NCBI GenBank assembly: GCA_038501785.1
Contig: JBAMJR010000071.1
Coordinates: 1,261,501-1,325,500, forward strand
Source of the DNA: Myoxocephalus aenaeus
Taxonomy: Eukaryota > Chordata > Actinopteri > Perciformes > Cottidae
Length of the DNA: 64,000 nt
Reading direction: 5' to 3'
The stretch's first letter is position 1. The number at the start of each line of letters is the position of its first letter. The position numbers were made by a program, and so were the translations under genes. The notes under the pieces were generated by a model. It saw only the letters and a list, made by a program, of their open reading frames with translations, ran no database searches and was not told the origin of the DNA. Positions 23,001 to 34,348 of the stretch are shown piece by piece.

Positions 23001-24300
23001 AATGTATTTATTATTATTAAGTGTGATGTACCTGTATTTGAGCACCGCTGGAAACGACATCCTGTTCCCCGCTCCCAGCTGGGCCATGATGCTCATGGAC
23101 CAGGACGCCAACTTCTTCCCACAGCGGTGACACTCCAGGTACTCGGTGCCCATAAAGTACCACCCGTCTCTGTCCAGGACCCTGCGGACGGTCTTGTTCA
23201 GACCACATCCGGTCATGTGATGAGTCCAGACTGGGCAGCTGATGGGGCACTGCCACATCTTGTAGGGTACCAGAGGAAGAACGGCCGCTGGAAGAAGGCG
23301 TGGAGCGAGGCCGGAGGCTGGCGGTACACCCGGCGAGGGCCAGGAGGGTAAACCAGGTCTGCAGCTCGGTGTTGAGCACAGGCTTCCCTCTGTGGCCCCT
23401 GGTGAACAGAGCCTGGCTCACCCACGGGTGCTGCACCCTGGAGAGTGAGCTCCTCCAGCCCTCTGGGAGAGGAACCTGTAGCACACACACACACACATAG
23501 AAACCACATTAACAGACAACACAACTTACAATATCACATCTGCAATATGTCTTTACCTTTGAGAACCCTACTCCGTTTGGCATGTGAAGGCCCCGAGGAA
23601 GACGAGGAGGCCCTGGGGGCGGAGGAGGCGGCCTGTCGAGGTCGCTGCAGCAGACGTTGAGTAGGCTTCTTCTTCTTCTTCTGGTCGCTCTCCAGCACGT
23701 CCCTCTTCAGGTGGGCCGTGCTGGAGCCCTTTGAAGTAATGCGGGCTCTCCTGAGCCACACCCTGTAGCTGTGGAGAGGGACGAAGCCTCGTTAGACGAC
23801 AACAGGAAACGCTTCTCAGTGACGTTTGGATCACGACTCGCCTCTGCACTACAGCGTCTGAAGACTCCCGGTAGAGAGTCCAGCGCGGTCCCCGAATCCC
23901 ACCCTGCTGTCCTGCACTCCCTCGGAGGAGGAGCCGTCCTGGACGGCAACAGCTGCTGCAGGGACGACGCCGCACAGACCTCCCTTCAGCCTTCTGGCGC
24001 CGAGAGAACCTGGAGACTCTTCATCAAACATGAAATCACAGATTATAAAACAACAGCTCCATGTTGAACTCACCACTGGGTCAGGGTGCTTCAGCTCAAA
24101 CAGCTGGATCTCCGTCTGAGCCGTCAGCCTCGTGGCCAGCACTGCCTCCTGGATGTTCACGTAGTCCTCGAGGACGAGGGACCGCCGAGGAGGCAGCTGA
24201 AAGAGTCGTGGAGAGAAAAGCGTGGGTTAATATAGGGCCGATATTTAAGAGAGGACACATTCATATTTGTAGAGAGTCTCACCGTTGGAGACCTTCATAG
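22980..24300 (-). pseudogene. Dada-like transposase gene, partial, scrambled copy
   Basis: Exons recognisable on the minus strand: a C-terminal-type exon (DYVNIQEAVLATRL), an exon fragment with SSSEGVQDSR, an exon with YRVWLRRARI through KKKKKPTQRLLQRPRQAASS (here in the correct frame), and the cysteine-rich exon with VPLPEGWRSSL, MTGCGLNKTVRRVLD and GTEYLECHRCGKK. That last exon, which I believe is the domain called DUF6729, has two frameshifts here, after ELQTWF and after PFFLW. The transposase core exons are absent. Confidence 0.7.
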
Positions 24301-24439
24301 TCCATGTTCAGTTATTTATCGTCATTCTCATTCACAGCTGTATGAAGCTGCACATCTGTCCTGGTCCCCTGATGCTGGACCACATGAGGTCTTCAGACAG
24401 CAGCTGGACATCCTGAGCTTCATGGTCCATGTTCAGTTA

Positions 24440-24560
24440 TTTATTGTTATTCTCATGTCACCATTTCTATCATAATGTGGAGAGCTTGTCTTTAAAATCA
24501 TAGAAGAAATAATAAAGCTTCAAACAAAGTTCAGATTGCAAGACTTTTATTGAAATAAAA
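24440..24560 (-). terminator. 3' UTR and polyadenylation signal of the Dada-like gene
   Basis: On the minus strand TTTCAATAAAAGTCTTGCAA carries AATAAA. The equivalent in other copies is at about 49105-49130 and 51755-51780. Confidence 0.6.
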
Positions 24561-24617
24561 ACAAACATAAAATAAATAATGAATAGTAAATAAATAAATA
24601 CAAAGGAATAAGAAACA

Positions 24618-24635
24618 TATATATATACATATATG

Positions 24636-24670
<35 letters not shown>

Positions 24671-24675
24671 GTGTA
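24618..24675. repeat. AT microsatellite
   Basis: TATATA and TACATA repeats, ending in TGTGTGTATG. Confidence 0.85.
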
Positions 24676-24789
24676 TGATGTAACCCCTCCACTCGTCTTC
24701 AGTGTTTCCACTGACGAACGCGCAGTAAGTCACTCATGAATGTTCAATAATAACACAATATATATAGGAATGTAATATGTAATATATAA

Positions 24790-24974
24790 TATATAACAGT
24801 GTATTGAACAGACAGCTCAGAGGGCAGCAGCAGCAGAGCAACACGTGAACAACAGGTTTAAACAGCAGCAACGTTAGCTGCTAACAGTCAGAATAAATAC
24901 TGTTGTTATAAGTTTTTAGTAAAGTCAAGTTTGAACATGTTAACAACAAAGCTCCACTGTGTGACTGTCTACTC
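24790..24974. repeat. Duplicated intron segment (pair with 25660-25905)
   Basis: Both segments contain ATTGAACAGACAG, GAGCAACACGT, ACAACAGGTTTAAACAGCAG, AAGTTTTTAGTAAAG and AGCTCCAC.GTGTGACTGTCTAC. They flank the hAT insertion, so the intron already contained an internal direct duplication. Confidence 0.7.
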
Positions 24975-25630
24975 CAGAGGTGGGCAAACTACGGCCCGCG
25001 GGCCGGATACGGCCCGCCGAGTATTAATATACGGCCCGCCGAGTATTATAATTATTATAACATTAAAAAAATATATTTAAAAAAAGTTCAGCGCTCTTTT
25101 AGGCTTTTCGTGTGTGTTCTGCTGCAGCAGAAAGACGCTGTAATGCCTTCTGCTGCGCACACGGCTCTGCTGCAGAAGAACACACACACGAAAAGCCTAA
25201 AAGAGCGCTGTGCAATAAATAAGCATGAAGAAACATTGATGCTGGTCTGTTGCCATCATTGTGCTTTGGGAAAATCAAGTCGGGAACAGAGAGGCGTTAC
25301 AGCAGTTTTTACGTGCCGTGGGGACCGCTGCCTGCCGTGTTCTGCTGAACTAGAGCGCACACACAACACTTGCAATTCCACCCCTCCCCCACTGATCCCA
25401 CTGACAAAAGCTCCACTTCTTAGCGGTCAGAATCCTTTTTAATTATGTCGTAAAGCGTTAACTTTAGAAGAATTACAGTAATATGAATCACTTTCTGTCG
25501 CCGGAGACAGGGTTTGTACTACAACAGTTTTAGAGTTGTAAAATCTCCATCCATCTGATACTGGCCCGGCCCGTCTGTCAAATTTTTTAATTCAATGTGG
25601 CCCCTGAGCCAAAAAGTTTGCCCACCCCTG
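24975..25630. mobile_element. Non-autonomous hAT element with internal palindrome
   Basis: The 656-bp element has ends CAGAGGTGGGCAAACT and, inverted, CAGGGGTGGGCAAACT. It is flanked by GTCTACTC (24967-24974) and GTCTACAC (25631-25638), an 8-bp duplication with one mismatch. The interior keeps no obvious transposase. A near-perfect inverted repeat of about 42 bp per arm lies at about 25089-25210. Confidence 0.85.
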
Positions 25631-25659
25631 GTCTACACAAACCTCTATATACTATAATA

Positions 25660-25905
25660 ATATATAATATATAATAAAGAGCATTGAACAGACAGCAGTG
25701 TGTTATCAGCTCAGCGCTGCAGGAGCAACACGTCAACAACAACACGTCAGTAACACGTGAACAACAGGTTTAAACAGCAGCGACGTCAGCTGGTTAACAC
25801 AGAGTTATAATAAATAGAGTGTCGTTATAAGTTTTTAGTAAAGCAAAGTAAAGTTTTAACATATTTAAAAAGCTCCACCGTGTGACTGTCTACACAAAGC
25901 TCCAC
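25660..25905. repeat. Duplicated intron segment (pair with 24790-24974)
   Basis: Second copy of the intron segment, nearer to the 5' end of the element. Confidence 0.7.
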
Positions 25906-26064
25906 CAGTCAGAGCAGACTGGCTGATTAGAAGTAACTCCGGGACTGTCAGCCACTAATAACAGCACTAATATGAGCACTAATATGTTACACAGTCATAT
26001 GTAACAGCAGTTCATAAGCACGACGTTGATAAAGTGTAATAAAATGGACTCGTATTGTACTCAC

Positions 26065-26271
26065 GCCTCACGTCTCTGTTTCTCCGGTGACTGATGAAGT
26101 GTGGTCCGCTGTAGCGGGGATCCAAGATGGCGGAGACTGAGGGAGACTCGGGACTTTCCGGACAGGTTCGGGAGGTGAGACAAACGAGCCATCTGATTGG
26201 ACGGCAAAAGCTCTGCTAGCGTGATTGGCTCGTAGAAGGTGAGACAAAAGAATGGTTTCAGGGAGCCTGCG
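26065..26271 (-). promoter_or_regulatory. 5' end, promoter and first non-coding exon of the Dada-like element
   Basis: The minus strand reads GGCTCCCTGAAACCATTC, several GTCTCACC motifs, a CCAATCA box pair, and CCGCCATCTTGGATCC (26124-26133 is AAGATGGCGG on the plus strand, a good YY1-type site). A donor for the first intron follows GAGACGTGAGGC. The same layout is found at about 50855-51082 and, in a related version, at 37000-37123 and 44561-44684. Confidence 0.6.
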
Positions 26272-26335
26272 AGGGGCCATGCTAATCTTCTCTGTATCGT
26301 TTCCAATTTATTATATGCGCTGCCTTAGCAAGCAC
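26272..26335 (-). pseudogene. U6 5' fragment, nucleotides 1-64, at the Dada-like junction
   Basis: Exactly 64 nucleotides of the array-type U6, from GTGCTTGC to GGCCCCT on the minus strand, end where the element begins. No 3' half was found beyond the other end of the element, so the insertion has been rearranged. Confidence 0.9.
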
Positions 26336-27146
26336 ATTGACCCCAAAGGTGATGCCTACTATTTGACCCACTTGTTCTCGGAACTCCGCCTCATTTATGG
26401 GCCGGTGCAAATTCCGAGTATCCCTGTGTTCCTAAGACACGCCCCCAAACTCCGAGTACCCTTCAGTTCAGGAGTATGCTTCAGTTCAGTTCAATTCAGT
26501 TCAATTTAATTTAATTAAATGCAATGAAGTTAAAGCACATTCAATGAATATGACATAAATTATTAATATTATGAGTAGGAGGATGGAGAATGAAGTTCAG
26601 GCTGTCCAATGACCTCATGTAGCCCAGCATTGCGACTGCAGCTGCAAGATCCGGCTAGGAACGCCGGGAATTCAGCTCGGGCATATTAAAATGTAGAAAC
26701 GCTTCACGAATTTGTTTGTCATCCTTTCGCAGGATTCAATATAATTAAATTCAACGAAGTTACAGCACATTCAATGAATATGACATAAATTATTAATATT
26801 ATGAGTAGGAGGATGGAGAATGAAGTTTAGGCTGTCCAATGACCTCATGTAGTCCAGCATTGCGACTGCAGCTGCAAGATCCGGCTAGGAACGCCGGGAA
26901 TTCAGCTTGGCATATTAAAATGTAGAAACGCTTCACGAATTTGCGTGTCATCCTTTCGCAGGATTCAATATAATTAAATTCAACGAAGTTACAGCACATT
27001 CAATGAATATGACATAAATTATTAATATTATGAGTAGGAGGATGGAGAATGAAGTTCAGGCTGTCCAATGACCTCATGTAGCCCAGCATTGCGACTGCAG
27101 CTGCAAGATCCGGCTAGGAACGCTGGGAATTCAGCTCGGGCATATT

Positions 27147-27253
27147 AAAATGTAGAAACGCTTCACGAATTTGCGTGTCATCCTTTCGCAGGGGCCATGC
27201 TAATCTTCTCTGTATCGTTTCCAATTTATTATATGCGCTGCCTTAGCAAGCAC
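27147..27253 (-). ncRNA. U6: U6-like snRNA, array type
   Basis: Complete 107-nt copy. The ACAGAGA box, AGC triad and GGATGACACGC segment are intact. The 5' stem uses GCGC instead of GCAC, keeping pairing through G-U. There is no TATA box at the usual distance, so expression is doubtful. Confidence 0.75.
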
Positions 27254-28063
27254 ATTGACCCCAAAGGTGATGCCTACTATTTGACCCACTTGTTCTCGGA
27301 ACTCCGCCTCATTTATGGGCCGGTGCAAATTCCGAGTATCCCTGTGTTCCTAAGACACGCCCCCAAACTCCGAGTACCCTTCAGTTCAGGAGTATGCTTC
27401 AGTTCAGTTCAATTCAGTTCAATTTAATTTAATTAAATGCAATGAAGTTAAAGCACATTCAATGAATATGACATAAATTATTAATATTATGAGTAGGAGG
27501 ATGGAGAATGAAGTACAGGCTGTCCAATGACCTCATGTAGCCCAGCATTGCGACTGCAGCTGCAAGATCCGGCTAGGAACGCCGGGAATTCAGCTCGGCA
27601 TATTAAAATGTAGAAACGCTTCACGAATTTGCGTGTCATCCTTTCGCAGGATTCAATATAATTAAATTCAACGAAGTTACAGCACATTCAATGAATATGA
27701 CATAAATTATTAATATTATGAGTAGGAGGATGGAGAATGAAGTTTAGGCTGTCCAATGACCTCATGTAGTCCAGCATTGCGACTGCAGCTGCAAGATCCG
27801 GCTAGGAACGCCGGGAATTCAGCTCGGCATATTAAAATGTAGAAACGCTTCACGAATTTGCGTGTCATCCTTTCGCAGGATTCAATATAATTAAATTCAA
27901 CGAAGTTACAGCACATTCAATGAATATGACATAAATTATTAATATTATGAGTAGGAGGATGGAGAATGAAGTTTAGGCTGTCCAATGACCTCATGTAGTC
28001 CAGCATTGCGACTGCAGCTGGAAGATCCGGCTAGGAACGCCGGGAATTCAGCTCGGGCATATT

Positions 28064-28162
28064 AAAATGTAGAAACGCTTCACGAATCATCCTTTCGCAG
28101 GGGCCATGCTAATCTTCTCTGTATCGTTTCCAATTTATTATATGCGCTGCCTTAGCAAGCAC
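28064..28162 (-). ncRNA. U6: U6-like snRNA copy with 8-nt deletion
   Basis: An 8-nt deletion removes most of ACACGCAA between GATG and ATTCGTG, destroying part of the internal stem-loop. Probably a pseudogene. Confidence 0.7.
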
Positions 28163-28514
28163 ATTGACCCCAAAGGTGATGCCTACTATTTGACCCACTT
28201 GTTCTCGGAACTCCGCCTCATTTACGGGCCGGTGCAAATTCCGAGTATCCCTGTGTTCCTAAGACACGCCCCCAAACTCCGAGTACCCTTCAGTTCAGGA
28301 GTATGCTTCAGTTCAGTTCACTTCAGTTCAATTTAATTTAATTAAATGCAATGAAGTTAAAGCACATTCAATGAATATGACATAAATTATTAATATTATG
28401 AGTAGGAGGATGGAGAATGAAGTTTAGGCTGTCCAATGACCTCATGTAGTCCAGCATTGCGACTGCAGCTGCAAGATCCGGCTAGGAACGCCGGGAATTC
28501 AGCTCGGGCATATT

Positions 28515-28541
28515 AAAATGTAGAAACGCTTCACGAATTTG
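28515..28541 (-). pseudogene. U6 3' fragment (nucleotides 81-107) at element junction
   Basis: The minus strand reads CAAATTCGTGAAGCGTTTCT to the end of U6. Upstream U6 sequence is replaced by the start of the next element at 28542. The break at U6 nucleotide 81 differs from the nucleotide-64 site seen elsewhere. Confidence 0.85.
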
Positions 28542-28704
28542 AATTTCACAGGAGAAAACTCGTTTCAACTTTACCGTCTTTTCAAATATTTATTTGACTA
28601 ACAACTCGAACGGTAAGGAGACACTCTCACACTGTATGAACGTAACGCCCTCCACATTTACCGGAGAATACTTTGACACTTTACTGTCTCCATTATTTAA
28701 ATCC

Positions 28705-28917
28705 CTCACGCAGTAAAATAACAGTAATATGTACATTATCTAAATTTCTCGCGCAGTAAAAATACCCGAGTAATAAGTACATTAATTACATGTCTCGCGC
28801 AGTAAAAATACCCGAGTAGTATGTACATTAATTACACGTCGCACGCAATAAAATAAAAGAGTAATATGGACATTATTTAAATCCTTCAACCAGTAATATG
28901 TGCATTATTTAAATGCT
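28705..28917 (+). repeat. Degenerate 45-bp tandem repeat near the element 5' end
   Basis: Five imperfect copies of a unit with CTCGCGCAGTAAAAATACCC, GAGTAATA and GTACATTAATTA. Subterminal repeats like this can bind transposase; that role is inference. Confidence 0.7.
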
Positions 28918-30899
28918 TTACAGGAAAGTTAACAGAGTGTTATCAGAATAAAATCAGGCGATTCAGATACAAAACAGTGTGTTTATGTTGTAATTATACG
29001 TTGTGATTATTTCCTCCTGTGTGGTTGTGATTATTATGGTTATGACCACAGCAGAATGCTGCATGATGATGTATTACTGCTGTGTTAGCATGTATTTCTA
29101 CTGTGTTGCCACAGGGCTGATCGTGTCCTCCTCCTGTCTCTTCTCTGAACAGATGGACTACATGCCACTGTTCAAGAGGACTGCGTCCAACGACCTGTTG
29201 CTCAAAGCCTCTGATGAGGCCGAGGACGTCTCCCGACAGCAGGAGCGAGCTCGTTTGGGCCGGCCCAAGAACCAGCCGGCTGTCATGAAGGACGCCAGGG
29301 ACCGGGTCGCTGGCGGTGGAGGGGACTGCAGTGACACCAAGCTGGTCCACAGCCGCCATGAGATCCAGTTTGGGCTGTATAGGGGGCAGACCTTCAACTG
29401 GCTGGCAAGCAACGACGTGGGCTACCTGCTGATGATCGTGGCGGCTCACATGAAGGAGCGCAAGTCGGGGGACGACAGCACCACCGCCTTGATGCAAAAT
29501 AAGGACGCTCTGTGGCAGTACGCCCGGCTGTTCCCCGACCTGATCGCGGCGGTAAGGCAGAGGATGGCGTCTGACGGCTCCTCCTCCTCCGAGGGAGTGC
29601 AGGACAGCAGGCGGGTGGCATTCGGAGACCACGCTGCACTCACCTACCGGGAATTTTACGAGTCTGCAGACGCTGAAGTGCAGAGGTGAGTCACAGAGCG
29701 AGTCGTGATCCAAACGTCACTGAGAAGCGTTTCCTGTTGTCAGCTAACGAGGCTTCGTCCCTCTCCACAGCTACAGGGTGTGGCTCAGGGGAGCCCGCAT
29801 TCATGCAAGGGGCTCCAGCACGGCCCACCTGAAGAGGGACGTGCTGGAGAGGGACCAGAAGAAGAAGAAGGCAGCCTACTCAACGTCTGCTGCAGCGACC
29901 TCGACAGGCCGCCTCCTCCGCCCCCAGGGCCTCTCCATCTTCCCCACAGAAGAGGTTCAAAAGGAGTCGTGTTCTCAGAGGTACGGGTCTTCATCCAGGA
30001 GACCAGCTGCTCTGCGGGTCTCTCATGGTTCAGATGAGCTCAGTCCTGATGGTTCTCTGTGTTACAGATTTCCCCTCAGAGGACGAGACAGAGATGCTGG
30101 AAGCAGCTGCTGAAGTTGAGCTTTCCCTTCCTTCAGGTGATTACCCCACAATCCTATTTCATGTGTCTTTATTGCATATTTAACAGGAGGCACAAAGGAA
30201 AGCATGAAGTGAGTTGTTTTTCTTTTTACCATCATGACGTAGCTCCTGCTGCTGTAGCTCCAGCTGCTCCTCCTGCTCTGGTCCAGAAGAGACGACCTGC
30301 TGCGACAGCACGTCTCCCAGCTGAGGTCAGTGCTCTGATGGAATGTAAAGACATATTGCAGATGTGATATTGTAAGTTGCGTTGTCTGTTAACGTGGTTT
30401 CTATGTGTGTGTGTGTGCTACAGGTTCCTCTCCCAGAGGGCTGGAGGAGCTCACTCCCCAGGGCGCAGCACGCGTGGGTGAGCCAGGCTCTGTTCACCAG
30501 GGGCCACAGAGGGAAGCCTGTGCTCAAAGACGAGCTGCAGACCTGGTTTACCCTCCTGGCCCTCGCCGGGTGTACCGCCAGCCTCCGGCCTCGCTCGATG
30601 CCTTCTTCCAGCGGCCGTTCTTTCTCTGGGTACCCTATAAGATGTGGCAGTGCACCTTCAGCTGCCCAGTCTGTGCCCATAAAATGACCGGATGTGGTCT
30701 CTACAAGACCGTCCGCAGGGTCCTGGACAGAGACGGATGGTATTTTATGGGCACCGAGTACCTGGAGTGTCACCGCTGTGGGAAGAAGTTGGCGTCCTGG
30801 TCCATGAGCATCATGGCCCAGCTGGAAGCGGGGAACAGGATGTCGTTTCCAGCGGTGCTCAAATACAGGTACATCACACTTAATAATAATAAATACATT

Positions 30900-31075
30900 T
30901 TGAATACATTTTTTATTGTATCTGTATATATAATACTGCTATTGTAGATTCTTTACTGTTTTATTACAGTTTTACTGTGTATTCATATTACTTTTTTATT
31001 TCTCTTGCTGCTGTAATCCGGCAATTTCCCCACTGCGGGACAAATAAAGGATTTAAAAATCTTATCTTATCTTAT
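30900..31075. repeat. Non-LTR tail in intron 5 of the Dada-like gene
   Basis: Reverse complement of the insertion at 22835-23000, ending in CTTATCTTATCTTATC. Confidence 0.6.
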
Positions 31076-34000
31076 CAAAGGCTTTGACCTTAATAAGGGG
31101 ACTTTGAACTCTGGAGGAGGGGAAGTGAGGAGGGGGGTGAGTAGGGGAAGGGCAGTGAGGACCCTGATAGCCCCATCAGCTCGTCACACGTCAGCTCTTC
31201 ACACCTCTCAAAGCTCACAACAAAGGCCTCACACTTCATTCACTGCGTGCTGCCTTTGTTCAAGGGTCAGGGTTACTTCAGTTCAGCTGTCAAAGTTCAG
31301 CTGTCAAAGTTCAGCTGTCACAGCACACATCTTGATCTTCTCCCTGAGGAGCAGAGAGAGTTTATCTTTTAGTTTAGTCGGTGGTTTCATAAAAGCTTAC
31401 AACTCAACCTGTTTTGTCTTTCTGTCTCTGCAGGCTGTCGTGTGACAAGATGGTCATCGACCAGATGAGCGGCCGGACGCTGGGCAACAGTTCCAGCGGA
31501 CTGCGCTCCTACCTGGTGGAGCAGCACACGAAGGCCTGGATGAAGAGATGCGCGTGCTACTTGGATGTCTACAGGAGGTTCAAGGTACCGGGCGTGACTA
31601 TTCCGCCGCCTCCTCTAGCCCTCCCAGAGATGGAGCCGGTCCCCACCAGCCAGTGGATCCTCTCCGCGTATGCCAGCGACAGCTTCAGCCGTCTGGGGGA
31701 GATGAGAGCCAAGGTGACCTCCATCTTTGGCTCCATCTTAAAAATGGACTCGACGAAGAAGGTAGAATGTTCAGACATTTTAACTCAAGTCATTCAGAAT
31801 GTGCACGGCGGTTGTTTATTTTAGTACGGTACACGCTCTGATATCTTTTAGAACGAGAGCGATCCGATTCCCCCTCAGGATGAATATAAAGTCCTTCTGC
31901 TTGTGTAGATCACCAGGAAGCTGGCCGGCCACGCGGCAGGGACGGCCCAGTGGGTGACCAACGTGGGCAACGAGCACGGCCAGGTGCTCATGTCGGTCCT
32001 CACTGCAGCCGAGGGCTCCGGGCTGCAGCAGATGACCTCTGGGCTGGTCAGGCGGTACCAGCTGGCCGGGGAGGAGCCACCTGTGCTCCTGTACGTGGAC
32101 CGGGACTGCTGCTCCATGACTGGGGGTTCAGCAGCAGCCGCTGCGTTCCCAGAGTGGACCCAGCTCGTGGTCCGGCTGGACATCTGGCACTTTGTGCGCA
32201 GGCTGGCGGCCATGGTCACCACCGAGAGCCACAGCCTCTATGCCAGCTTCATGCGCCGCCTGTCCATCTGCATCTCTGTGTGGGACCCGGAGGACGTGGC
32301 CCTGCTGAAGAGCGCCATGGAGGCAGAGAGACCCGGGTCCTGGAGCCAGGTCTCCGCCAAGGAGATGGCTCGGCACTGTCGCCGCCGCACACGTGGGGCA
32401 CAGGAGACCGAGCGTTTCATCCAGGAGGCCCTGGACCACTACGAGGCGGCCACGGACACCATGGGCATCCTGCTGCTGGACCAGGGGAGGGTGGAGGGCA
32501 TCTGGAGCACCCAGCGCCGCCACCTGCAGTGCATCCAGGACCCACCGGGGCTGCAGCTGTACACCAGGACGGGCCGGCTGACCCGGGGAGGAGTGAGCCT
32601 GCCGGTGTACCGCTGCTCCCGAGGCTCCACGTCCTTGGAGTCCTTTCACCTCCACCTCAACAGGTTCATCCCTGGTGAGTGTCTGAAGCCTGGGAACACA
32701 AGTCAATATTAGAGTGTCTTCTCGCCTCCCTCCTCTCACCTCGCTCTTCTGTCACGTTCCAGGCACCAGTGCCAATGCCATGCACTTCCAGCTGTACCTG
32801 CTGGAGGGCCTGACGAGGTGGAACGAGGACCGCGGTCGTGCCTCGGTGGAGGGGGGGGGCAGCCAGCAGCAGCAGCGCAGCTACAGCAGCCAGGACCTGC
32901 ACTCTACCAACGAGCTGGCCCTAAGGATGTACGGAAAGAGGCTGCTTCACAGCTACACCCGGACCCGGGAGTACACAGGTACCTGCTGAGGGAGAAGCTC
33001 CGGGAGGTGCCAGTACCTTTGACTGTGTCCTTAACTTGGTTTTCTTCTTCTGTGCCGCCACAGGGGAGTTGATTGGGGTCAACTACCTGTTCTCCCAGAC
33101 CGGCCGGGTGCTGCAGCCGCTGCCGGAGGACCCCGACGTCCCAGACGAGGAGACCGAGGAGGAGGAGACAGAGCAGGACCAGGAGCAGGAGCCGGGGCAG
33201 GAGACCGAGGAGGACTTGGAGGATCAGGGGGAAGGGTGCACGGAGGGCTTTGAGGATCTCCCGCTTCCTGGGACAGACCTCCAGCCCGACGCCTCACAGC
33301 CCCCCCGACCGCCAGCCGACCTCCAGGACGCCGCGGAGGAGGTACGTTCTCATTGCACCTTTCTACATCACCTCCGTCCTCAAAGCCGCATGATGAATAA
33401 AGGACCTTGTTCTTTTGCCCTCTGTAGGAGTGCGTGGGCCCAGCTGGCACCTCGGGGTACCAGCACGTACAGAACCTGGCAGAGTGCCTGGTGGAGCTGC
33501 GGGTGTCGGGTCGGGTCACAGTGCGGCGTGAGGCGCAGCTCTTGGCCTTGTGGGAGAAACTCCCCGAGGGAGACAAGGGCCCTGTGAACTACCCCCCACG
33601 TCACAGGGACCATCTCACTAAGGGGAGGTTCAAGAAGACCAAGTCTGCCACCCACGCACCCACCGACACCACTGTGGGACTGGAGAGCATGAGGCGGTAA
33701 GCAATATTAGGGTCTGCTTGTAAAATGTATCCGTGTTCAGGGGCTCCTCTGACTTCCTGTTTCTCTGCAGCTGTCTCCACAGTCAGGGCAGCGGCCCCTC
33801 CACGAGGCCCGACGCCAGCAGGCTGGTGGAGGCCGTCTGCATCCTGCTGTGTCGCCTCCATCCACAGAGCTGCTCTCTGGCAGGAGCTCGGATCAGCCGC
33901 TGGTCTCTGATCCTCAGGAGCTACTGCGCCATCAGAGACAGCGTGCTGGACAACCCGACCGTCAGAGAGAAGCTACAGCTCTACGAGATCAATCAGAGGA

Positions 34001-34277
34001 CGCTCACCCAGTGGTGAGTATCACACTAAACTAAGAAGCTCATTACTGTACAACAGTTACATCTGCAAGGTTTTAAACCTGTATGAACTCTAGGTACAAC
34101 AGGAGGAAGGGGACCCAGGAGGGTCATGCCCTCCAGGCGACTGTCCCACCCACCAGCGCCCCTCTGGTGGCACCAGAGCCCATGGCTCCACCAAGAGTGA
34201 GGCCACAAGACCTCCCCCTGGACCAGCCCCTTCCAGGTTGCTCCCAGACCCCGGACCCACCAGCAGCTGCTGGCCAC

Positions 34278-34348
34278 AGGACCGAGGCTGCTGAGGCTGC
34301 TGAGGCTGCTGAGGCTGCTGAGGCTGCTGAGGCTGCTGAGGCTGCCGC
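34278..34348 (+). repeat. GAGGCTGCT codon repeat
   Basis: Seven tandem units of GAGGCTGCT encode an Ala-Ala-Glu run within the last transposase exon. Confidence 0.85.

Larger units (their letters stand above)
22612..26271 (-). mobile_element. Rearranged Dada-like transposon inserted in a U6 gene
   Basis: Read on the minus strand, the element starts at 26271 with CGCAGGCTCCCTGAAACC directly after U6 nucleotide 64. It then shows a promoter and first exon (26271 to about 26065), an intron, a 3'-UTR-like piece with AATAAA (about 24745-24440), and only then coding exons (about 24300 to 22980), and stops in an intron near 22612. The 3' UTR therefore precedes coding sequence: the order is scrambled. 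The same scrambled order occurs in plus orientation at 50855-53345. Assignment to the Dada superfamily rests on target choice and my memory of it; no search was done. Confidence 0.6.
26272..28541 (-). repeat. Minus-strand tandem array of U6-containing monomers
   Basis: The same family as at 53464-64000 but inverted. It holds one U6 5' half, two complete or nearly complete U6 copies, several 229-bp monomers with only the U6 3' part, and a terminal U6 3' fragment (28515-28541). Spacers contain CGGCGTTCCTAGCCGGATC and GTTCAGTTCAATTCAGTTC motifs. Confidence 0.9.

Noticed and set aside
30530..30560. Canonical -1 programmed frameshift heptamer in the Cys-rich exon
   Set aside because: TGGTTTACC does not fit the X XXY YYZ pattern in the required frame, so a simple lost T is more likely; the shared lesion is still listed as a finding.
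31950..32678. 242-codon alternative frame in the transposase core exon
   Set aside because: GC-rich shadow; the 31909-32674 frame has conserved motifs shared with the second subfamily.
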